A stretch of DNA of 5,342 nt. Source: Comamonadaceae bacterium (GTDB taxonomy: Bacteria > Pseudomonadota > Gammaproteobacteria > Burkholderiales > Burkholderiaceae_C). Each line of letters starts with the position of its first letter. Position 1 is the stretch's first letter. Position numbers and translations under genes: made by a program. This document shows positions 1-4,546 of this stretch, piece by piece. The notes beneath the pieces were generated by a model. It searched no databases and was not told the origin of the DNA. It worked only from the letters and a program-made list of their open reading frames with translations. The stretch is taken from contig CANGCZ010000125.1 of the NCBI GenBank assembly GCA_947452325.1, positions 1 through 5,342 on the forward strand, read 5' to 3'.

Positions 1-1307
1 CTGATGCCTTGACGCAAAGCTTCTTCGTATTTGTCGGTTTGAATCAAAGACAAATCGAGCAAGCCAGTTTTGGAACCGGCTTGAAGTGCGGCCAAATAGT
101 CTTTGGCGTCCGGCCATTTGGCCAGGTACTCCTTGCTGGTGTAGTGCGAATCGCGGAAGGGATCGCGCAAGGTGTAAGGCAGTTGCACACGCTGCATGGA
201 GATCTCTTCGCTGTTGAGCCACTGAATGAACAAATACGCGAGTTCTTTGTTCTTGCTGTTGGAGGTCACAGACAAAGCGAATCCGGCAGCCAATTCAGGG
301 TGTCCACCCGGGGGCAATGCGTAACCGACCTTGCCCGCCACTTTGGATTCCGGCACCCACTTCATTGCTTCGTCTTTGATGTAACCCGCAGCGAAACGGC
401 CATAAGGCGGCCATGAAATGGTCATGGCACTTTCGCCTTTGAGGAAGGTCGCCAGATTTTCTACAAAACCGAATTTCTCCACGCCCGGGGGCATGAATTT
501 ATTTTCATTGCGCCAATCGGTCAACACTTTGACGCCTTCGGGTCCGTTGATGGCGGCTTTCATATTGGCATCAAAAAATTTGCCGCCTTCATTGCGAAAA
601 CGCTCTTGGAACATGAAGTTGCCGTAACCGGGTTCGCGGAACTGAGAGGCGCCGAAGGTGCCTTTGGCTTTGAGCTTTTCTGTCAAAAACTGACCGATTT
701 CAGAAAACTGTTTCCATGTCGTAGGCGGTGCCAGGTCATAGTTGAACTTGGCTTTGAAGTCTTTGCGCAATGCCGCATCGGCAAAAATGTCTTTGCGGTA
801 GTACATGATGAATACATCGCCGTCATCAGGGAAACCGTAGATCTTGCCGTTGACCTTCATCTGGTTGTCGCGGTAGGTAGGCGCGATTTTTTGCAATTCG
901 TCGCGGTACGCGTATTTGTCCACCATGGCGTCCAGCGGCTCAAGTGCGCCGGCTTGTACCAAGTCGGGCATCCAAGAGGGAATCACGTTCAAAGCGTCAT
1001 AAGCACCGGTACCGGCGCGGTATTCCTGCATGATTTTGGTGAACATCTCAGCGGTTGGAACCTCAATCACGTTGATCTTGCAACTGGTGAGTTTTTCCCA
1101 CATCGGGCCGGAAAAGTTTTTAGGGTCCAGCGATTGCAGTCCGGCCTCCCAGACAATGGTGATGGTCTTGCCGTTACACATTTTTTTCGCTGCATCGACA
1201 GCACGCTGAGCGGTGCTTTGCGCCTGCGCCATGCCTGCTGTCAACAACATGGCGGATGCCAACGCTGTCAGACAACTTAAGTGCAGTTTTTTGAAATGAA
1301 AAATCAC
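1..1307 (-). CDS. ABC transporter periplasmic solute-binding protein, C-terminus cut by window
   Basis: The minus-strand frame is open from a GTG at 1307-1305 to base 1, giving 435 complete codons and no stop. Residues 1-29 form a signal peptide: basic FKK, a hydrophobic stretch at about 11-26, then AQA before a cleavage site at A29/Q30. The mature protein resembles family 1 extracellular solute-binding proteins of sugar-type (CUT1/UgpB-like) importers. It has an IVWEAGLQSLDP start, a GKIYGFPDDGD segment (154-164), and TWKQF (197-201). A later stretch, FLKGESAMTISWPPYGRF (288-304), is typical of the ligand cleft. The likely role is capture of a small solute in the periplasm for an inner-membrane ABC permease, probably encoded beyond the left edge. 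GTG is chosen because AAGGAG lies 6 nt upstream, the signal peptide begins there, and no in-frame ATG precedes it. By family comparison a few tens of residues are probably missing. The substrate is unknown; the aldolase and dehydrogenase upstream suggest a sugar acid or hydroxy acid. Family is secure, ligand is inference. Confidence 0.9.
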   Translation of the reverse strand, partial: MIFHFKKLHLSCLTALASAMLLTAGMAQAQSTAQRAVDAAKKMCNGKTITIVWEAGLQSLDPKNFSGPMWEKLTSCKINVIEVPTAEMFTKIMQEYRAGTGAYDALNVIPSWMPDLVQAGALEPLDAMVDKYAYRDELQKIAPTYRDNQMKVNGKIYGFPDDGDVFIMYYRKDIFADAALRKDFKAKFNYDLAPPTTWKQFSEIGQFLTEKLKAKGTFGASQFREPGYGNFMFQERFRNEGGKFFDANMKAAINGPEGVKVLTDWRNENKFMPPGVEKFGFVENLATFLKGESAMTISWPPYGRFAAGYIKDEAMKWVPESKVAGKVGYALPPGGHPELAAGFALSVTSNSKNKELAYLFIQWLNSEEISMQRVQLPYTLRDPFRDSHYTSKEYLAKWPDAKDYLAALQAGSKTGLLDLSLIQTDKYEEALRQGI

Positions 1308-1313
1308 AATGGT

Positions 1314-1319
1314 CTCCTT
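1314..1319 (-). promoter_or_regulatory. Ribosome binding site fixing the GTG start of the binding-protein gene
   Basis: The minus strand reads AAGGAG, then 6 nt, then GTG at 1307. This strong Shine-Dalgarno match at ideal spacing is the main reason for calling a GTG start rather than an internal ATG, all of which lie within or after the signal peptide. Confidence 0.8.
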
Positions 1320-1345
1320 CGTTTTTTTCGTGGATGGGTAATTGC

Positions 1346-1378
1346 AAAAAATCAGACAGTACGTATGAAGTGACTGTC
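1346..1378 (-). terminator. Possible intercistronic terminator or attenuator hairpin
   Basis: On the minus strand GACAGT (1378-1373) and ACTGTC (1360-1355) are perfect inverted arms. With one bulged C the stem extends by AC/GT to 8 bp around a 7-nt loop. Three bases later comes a run of six T (1351-1346). This resembles a weak rho-independent terminator between the dehydrogenase and the binding-protein gene. The stem is low in GC, so read-through is likely. It could instead be an mRNA processing or stabilising hairpin that lets the binding protein be made at a different level from the enzymes, as is common in transport operons. The structure is seen; the function is inferred. Confidence 0.35.
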
Positions 1379-1380
1379 AA
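1351..1380 (-). promoter_or_regulatory. Promoter-like sequence ahead of the binding-protein gene
   Basis: A perfect TTGACA (1380-1375) is followed after 18 nt by TCTGAT (1356-1351), which matches 4 of 6 bases of the -10 consensus. It lies 44-73 nt upstream of the GTG start. It would give the transport gene its own transcript. It overlaps the hairpin described at 1346-1378, so the two readings compete and only one may be real. The -35 is strong, the -10 mediocre. Confidence 0.35.
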
Positions 1381-1415
1381 GCTTCAATCGACAACAACTG
1401 ACAGGGATGCGGTTT

Positions 1416-1422
1416 CCTCCTT
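1416..1422 (-). other. Strong Shine-Dalgarno sequence with no start codon after it
   Basis: AAGGAGG on the minus strand lies 6 nt after the dehydrogenase stop codon. No ATG, GTG or TTG stands at usable spacing; the codon 7 nt after it is ATC. It may be chance, or the remains of the start of a lost small gene or leader peptide. The frame opened by that ATC would run 18 codons and stop inside the downstream hairpin/T-run. Confidence 0.3.
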
Positions 1423-1428
1423 TTGAGT

Positions 1429-2409
1429 TCAAACTTTCACAATAGACAAGGGCATGCGTCCGTTGGCAAACGACACCACACAACCCAAACCTTCTCGCGC
1501 GATTTGGTCAAAACATTCGTCGGTCCAGCAAAGAGAATGAGGCGTCAGTAAGACGTTGTCCATTGCCAGCAACGGGTTATCAGCAGCCACGGGTTCTTGT
1601 TCAAACACATCAAGAGCCGCCCCGGCAAGCGCGCCGGATTGCAATGCATGAATCAAAGCAGCTTCATCAATCACAGGGCCACGCGCCATATTGATCAGAT
1701 AAGCCTTTTTTTTCATCAAGCCCAGTCGATGGGCGTTCAAAAAATGGTGGGTTTTTGCATTCAAAATCAAACTGCAAACCACAAAATCACTTTGGCTCAG
1801 CAGGGTTTCTGTGGAGACGTGATCAGCGCCCAAAGCCTCTATGCGTGATGTGGGGACGTGCGGGTCAGCTGCCAACATGCGCCAACCAAAAGGTTTGGCC
1901 AAAGCCAGCAGTTCCTGCCCTATGCCTCCTGCACCGATCACACCCAGCGTTCGCGTGGTCAAGCCCAGTCCCATGTGGCTGGTGCGTTCATGCCAGCGGC
2001 CCTCTCGGGTTAACTTGTTCTTGGTGATCAACCGACCGGCCAGCGCAAAGATAAACGTCAATGCGGCCACAGCCACAGGGCGACGCACGGCTACCGGGGT
2101 ATTGGTGGTGATGATGCCTTTGTCGGCCAAGGCTTTGACGTCTACAGAGTCATAGCCGACACCGTGACGGGCCACGATTTTGACCCGGCAATCAGATCGT
2201 GACACAGAATGCGCTGTGACTTGGGGGCTGTTGACATACAAACCGTCGTAAGTCGCCATGATGTCAGGTGTGATTTCGCTGACAGATTCAGGCAGAAATT
2301 CGTAAACAATGCCAGGTTCATTGTTCAGTATTTCCATGGGTCCCGGGCCGAAACTGGGGTTGCCGTTGGCGTCTAGCAGGTCTTTGGAAAGACCGAGTTT
2401 GAATGCCAT
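1429..2409 (-). CDS. D-isomer-specific 2-hydroxyacid dehydrogenase (NAD-dependent)
   Basis: This 326-residue cytoplasmic protein is the normal length for the D-2-hydroxyacid dehydrogenase family, which interconverts 2-keto acids and D-2-hydroxy acids using NAD(P)H. The split catalytic domain is visible at about 1-105 and 295-326, with the nucleotide-binding domain between. The Rossmann motif is G159-A-G161-G-I-G164, followed by acidic D182, which favours NAD over NADP. The catalytic triad is complete: R243 in NMARGPVID, E272 in DVFEQEP and H291 in TPHSLCW. RHGVGYDSVD (81-90) is the usual substrate-loop region. The ATG lies only 2 nt after the aldolase stop, so the genes are almost certainly cotranscribed and probably translationally coupled. 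The start is supported by a family-like N-terminus (MAFKLGLSKDLL). It may be annotated as phosphoglycerate or glyoxylate/hydroxypyruvate reductase elsewhere. With an aldolase next to it, oxidation or reduction of a 2-hydroxy/2-keto acid in the same pathway is the best guess. Exact substrate unknown. Confidence 0.93.
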   Translation of the reverse strand: MAFKLGLSKDLLDANGNPSFGPGPMEILNNEPGIVYEFLPESVSEITPDIMATYDGLYVNSPQVTAHSVSRSDCRVKIVARHGVGYDSVDVKALADKGIITTNTPVAVRRPVAVAALTFIFALAGRLITKNKLTREGRWHERTSHMGLGLTTRTLGVIGAGGIGQELLALAKPFGWRMLAADPHVPTSRIEALGADHVSTETLLSQSDFVVCSLILNAKTHHFLNAHRLGLMKKKAYLINMARGPVIDEAALIHALQSGALAGAALDVFEQEPVAADNPLLAMDNVLLTPHSLCWTDECFDQIAREGLGCVVSFANGRMPLSIVKV

Positions 2410-2411
2410 GC

Positions 2412-3182
2412 TCAGCCCCGCTTTTCCACGTGTTGAATCAACTGGCTGAAACCTTGTTGCAGTATGCCGGTGTCAGTGCCAGTGGCAATCATGGTGTAGC
2501 CCATGGCCTTGACCTTGTCAGCCCAGGCCGCGTCGGTGGCCATGAATCCGGCGACTTTGCCATGTTTTTTGGCAACATCGGCAATCTGCTTCATGGCAGC
2601 CAGAAACAAAGGGTGATCAAACTGCCCGGGGATGCCCATGAAGTTAGACAAATCGAAATGACCGACCCACAACACGTCTATGCCGTCAATCTCGGCAATG
2701 GCTTCAACCTGCTCGAGACCGCGCTCGGTTTCTATCTGTGCAATGACCAGGTTGCGATCATGAAAATCGCGCATTTTTTGATTGATGTCTCCGCCTTTGT
2801 AATCGCATTGTGCAAATCCAAAAGCAGCGCCCCGTCGACCCAAAGGCGGGTAGCGACAGGCTTGAACAATTGACGCGGCTTGCTGTGCCGATTCGACCAT
2901 GGGAATCATGACACCGTGCGCCCCGATGTCCAAAGAACGCGCCAACCAGGTGTATTCACCCACAGGTACTCGCACCATAGGCGCAATAGGCAAGCCTCGA
3001 CATGAGGCAAACAGCCATTTCAGTGACTCTATGTCGAGGCCGGTGTGCTCCATGTCGTAAATCACATATTTGGCACCTGCGTTATGCAAGACGCTGGACA
3101 GGCCTGGTGAAAAAAATTCGAACACCATGGCACCGGCTACAACTTGGCCAGACATGATGGATTGTTTGAGGTCAGAGGACAT
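2412..3182 (-). CDS. HpcH/HpaI-family class II (metal-dependent) aldolase
   Basis: This 256-residue cytoplasmic protein has the family's normal length and a TIM-barrel fold by homology. Members cleave 2-keto-3-deoxy or 4-hydroxy-2-oxo acids to pyruvate plus an aldehyde using a divalent metal. Key residues are present: H46 in DMEHTG (general base), R71 in VRVP, metal ligands E151 in QIETERG and D177 in GHFDLSNFMG, and the YPPLGRRG loop (111-118). The usual GPxDLS is GHFDLS here, marking a subfamily distinct from HpaI, GarL and RhmA, so no gene symbol is given. The start at 3182 has only a weak Shine-Dalgarno (GAG, 5 nt upstream). A second ATG 4 nt earlier is out of frame and stops after four codons. 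This is the first gene of the minus-strand cluster, with a candidate promoter and palindrome upstream. Its product aldehyde or hydroxy acid may be handled by the adjoining dehydrogenase (inference). Confidence 0.92.
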   Translation of the reverse strand: MSSDLKQSIMSGQVVAGAMVFEFFSPGLSSVLHNAGAKYVIYDMEHTGLDIESLKWLFASCRGLPIAPMVRVPVGEYTWLARSLDIGAHGVMIPMVESAQQAASIVQACRYPPLGRRGAAFGFAQCDYKGGDINQKMRDFHDRNLVIAQIETERGLEQVEAIAEIDGIDVLWVGHFDLSNFMGIPGQFDHPLFLAAMKQIADVAKKHGKVAGFMATDAAWADKVKAMGYTMIATGTDTGILQQGFSQLIQHVEKRG

Positions 3183-3230
3183 ACATGCTCAATCTGGTAA
3201 ACAATCAGAATAACCAGCAATCAACTGGCT

Positions 3231-3248
3231 GTAATTAGGTGTAATTAC
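3231..3248. promoter_or_regulatory. Palindromic operator-like site in the aldolase leader
   Basis: GTAATT, six bases, AATTAC forms an 18-bp two-fold symmetric site; its right half alone, GTAATTAC, is also a perfect palindrome. It lies 49-66 nt upstream of the aldolase ATG and would be at about +21 to +38 of the transcript from the proposed promoter, a usual place for a repressor to block elongation. Catabolic clusters of this kind are often controlled by GntR-, LacI- or IclR-type regulators, but no regulator gene is in the window and I cannot assign a family. AT-rich symmetry can arise by chance. Confidence 0.4.
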
Positions 3249-3274
3249 TAGGGAAATAAACGATTGGCAACTTG

Positions 3275-3302
3275 AGTATATTTATCGCATTTTCAGATTC
3301 AA
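3275..3302 (-). promoter_or_regulatory. Candidate sigma70 promoter for the aldolase-dehydrogenase operon
   Basis: On the minus strand TTGAAT (3302-3297, 4/6 to the -35 consensus), a 16-nt spacer and TATACT (3280-3275, 5/6 to the -10 consensus). Transcription would start near 3268, leaving a leader of about 86 nt that contains the palindrome at 3231-3248. It is the best -10 match seen on this strand in the intergenic region. Confidence 0.45.
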
Positions 3303-3374
3303 AGCGTCAGGTCAGGGCTCGTGAAACCCGCTGTTATCATTGAATTTTGGCTTGCCCAATGACACTTATTTGCG

Positions 3375-3388
3375 TTGATATAAATCAA
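3375..3388 (+). promoter_or_regulatory. FNR/Anr box upstream of lpxO
   Basis: TTGATATAAATCAA matches the FNR/Anr consensus TTGAT-N4-ATCAA at all ten defined positions. Its centre is 3381.5, 72 nt before the lpxO ATG. FNR is an iron-sulfur transcription factor that binds such sites when oxygen is low. The box is 22 nt upstream of an extended -10 element, which places it at -41.5, the class II activating position. The same bases also contain TGATATAAA, which could itself be an extended -10; in that case FNR would repress. The site is symmetric, so it could also act on the divergent aldolase operon, but it would sit about 114 nt upstream of that promoter. Confidence 0.65.
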
Positions 3389-3407
3389 TACCTTTGGGCC
3401 ATTTATT

Positions 3408-3416
3408 TGGCATGCT
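3408..3416 (+). promoter_or_regulatory. Extended -10 element of a candidate FNR-dependent lpxO promoter
   Basis: TG-G-CATGCT has the TGn extension followed by a hexamer matching TATAAT at 3 of 6 positions. Weak -10 and absent -35 elements are normal for activator-dependent promoters. The start would be near 3423, giving a leader of about 30 nt. The ribosome binding site before the lpxO ATG is weak (AAGTAAGA, ending a few bases upstream). Confidence 0.4.
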
Positions 3417-3453
3417 TTGAATCAGTCACGTTGACCGCTGAAAGTAAGATTTC

Positions 3454-4353
3454 ATGAAATGGTTTTTGATTGCAGCATGGATGTCTGCGATTTTGTTTGG
3501 TCATTACAGAGGTCGGGTCAAGGCTTCCTGGCAAAAAGTTTTTTTGGACCATTCGGCCGTGTTAGCGCCCATCAATGCCTTGATGGTGTTGTTTTCTAAG
3601 GTCACCACCAAACCTTTCGTTCCTTTGAACGAATTGCCGGAGTTGCAAATATTGCAGGACAACTGGCAAGTGTTTCGCGATGAGGCTTTGCACTTGTCCG
3701 AGTTACAGCGCATCAAAGCGCCTGACAAACACGATGACATTGGCTTTAATTCTTTTTTCAAATACGGCTGGAAGCGTTTTTATTTGAAATGGTATGACGC
3801 TTCTCACCCCTCAGCGGCTGAATTGTGTCCGCAAAGCGTAGCGATTTTGAAAAGCATTCCGACAATCAAAGCCGCCATGTTTGCAGAATTGCCGCCGGGT
3901 GGACAACTTAACCGTCACCGTGATCCCTATGCGGGCTCGTTGCGCTATCACTTAGGACTGGTCACACCAAACGACGACGCGTGTTACATCGATGTAGATG
4001 GTGAGCGACACAGTTGGCGTGACGGGCTGGGTGTGGTGTTCGACGAGACATACATACACGAGGCCCACAACAAGACGACGCATAACCGGATTATTTTATT
4101 TTGCGACGTGGAGCGGCCTTCGCGCTTAGCATGGGTTGCGGCTTTGAACCGTTGGTTCAGCCGTGTGGTGATGTCAGCGGCGAGTTCACCTAATGATGCC
4201 GGAGATCAAACCGGTGCAATCAATAAACTGACGCATTGGCATTTTGTGGTGGATGAAAAGCGCAAGGCTTTCAAGAATTGGAACCGCCGCTTGTACAAGT
4301 TGACCAAATACAGTTTGATTGCGCTCATATTGCTGGCTATTATTTATTTTTAA
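3454..4353 (+). CDS. lpxO: Lipid A 2-hydroxylase-type Fe(II)/2-oxoglutarate oxygenase (LpxO family)
   Basis: The 299-residue length matches LpxO of Salmonella and Pseudomonas (about 300). LpxO adds a 2-hydroxyl group to a secondary acyl chain of lipid A at the inner membrane, using O2, Fe(II) and 2-oxoglutarate, and alters outer-membrane properties. It belongs to the aspartyl/asparaginyl beta-hydroxylase fold. Seen here: N-terminal membrane segment (about 2-17) followed by HYRGRVK; facial iron ligands H155 and D157 in RHRDPYAGS with distal H202 in ETYIHEAHN; 2-oxoglutarate-binding R212 in NRIILFCDVERP; family core SLRYHLGLVTPND (162-174); and a C-terminal hydrophobic anchor (about 286-299). 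The start is set by alignment of the membrane segment with LpxO. The usual YIHYAEN is YIHEAHN. The gene is transcribed alone, divergent from the aldolase operon and convergent with metY. An FNR box suggests oxygen-linked regulation. Lipid A as substrate is inferred from family likeness; another acyl or peptide substrate is possible. Confidence 0.88.
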   Translation: MKWFLIAAWMSAILFGHYRGRVKASWQKVFLDHSAVLAPINALMVLFSKVTTKPFVPLNELPELQILQDNWQVFRDEALHLSELQRIKAPDKHDDIGFNSFFKYGWKRFYLKWYDASHPSAAELCPQSVAILKSIPTIKAAMFAELPPGGQLNRHRDPYAGSLRYHLGLVTPNDDACYIDVDGERHSWRDGLGVVFDETYIHEAHNKTTHNRIILFCDVERPSRLAWVAALNRWFSRVVMSAASSPNDAGDQTGAINKLTHWHFVVDEKRKAFKNWNRRLYKLTKYSLIALILLAIIYF

Positions 4354-4377
4354 GACACGCTTTGGCCGACCATCCGG
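4352..4377 (+). repeat. 26-bp direct repeat, copy 1, overlapping the lpxO stop
   Basis: Starts with AAGACACGCTTTGGC; it matches copy 2 at 25 of 26 positions, differing at 4367 (C here). Its first two bases are the last two of the lpxO TAA stop. Just beyond its core, CATCCGGATG (4371-4380) is a perfect 10-bp palindrome. The two copies start 51 bp apart, and weak similarity (CTGCG in both units) continues into the spacer, suggesting a decayed tandem duplication of about 50 bp. Confidence 0.85.
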
Positions 4378-4402
4378 ATGTGTTGGCATTCCTGCGATTA
4401 TG

Positions 4403-4428
4403 AAGACACGCTTTGGCAGACCATCCGG
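4403..4428 (+). repeat. 26-bp direct repeat, copy 2
   Basis: Same as the copy at 4352-4377 except A at 4418. In this copy one base is missing after CATCCGG relative to copy 1, which breaks the palindrome. It runs straight into the T7/A7 inverted repeat. No coding frame, transposase or further copies are present, so it is not a CRISPR array or an insertion sequence. Confidence 0.85.
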
Positions 4429-4429
4429 T

Positions 4430-4465
4430 GCGATTTTTTTCTGCGCTTTCGCTCGAAAAAAACGC
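4430..4465. terminator. Long inverted repeat between convergent genes, possible bidirectional terminator
   Basis: The plus strand reads GCG, A, seven T, CT, GCG, CTTT, CGC, TCG, seven A, CGC. The arms can pair as GCG/CGC, T7/A7, C/G and an inner GCG/CGC around a 4-nt loop, about 14 pairs with one bulge and one small internal loop. It sits between the 3' ends of lpxO and metY, where a terminator is expected. The arrangement is the reverse of the usual A-tract/GC-stem/T-tract, so canonical termination is uncertain in the plus direction. In the minus direction GGGGGCG precedes seven T. No better terminator is seen in 4354-4546. Confidence 0.4.
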
Positions 4466-4546
4466 CCCCTCTGTCGGCCTCTGTGATGTTTTAGGTACGA
4501 GCGCTTTTTCGTTTACAAAGGTTAATGGTTCATCTAACCGCAGAAA

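Noticed and set aside
9..1280. Plus-strand open frames at 9-416, 418-627 and 606-1280
   Set aside because: They lie antisense to the binding-protein gene, whose minus-strand frame is continuous with signal peptide and family motifs. The plus-strand products have no recognisable domains.
1174..1380. Minus-strand 68-codon frame starting at 1380
   Set aside because: It overlaps the binding-protein start in another frame, has no good ribosome binding site and gives no recognisable protein. The GTG frame at 1307 explains the region.
3214..3228. CCAG-N7-CTGG inverted repeat near the aldolase start
   Set aside because: Arms of only 4 bp; expected by chance and weaker than the neighbouring palindrome.
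3306..3336. Short repeat GTCAGGTCAGG and a GGG...CCC stem in the divergent intergenic region
   Set aside because: The repeat unit is 5 bp and the stem about 5 bp with a bulge, well within chance for a region of this size.
4352..4428. CRISPR-like array from two spaced direct repeats
   Set aside because: There are only two copies, one overlapping a stop codon, with similarity continuing into the spacer and no cas genes.
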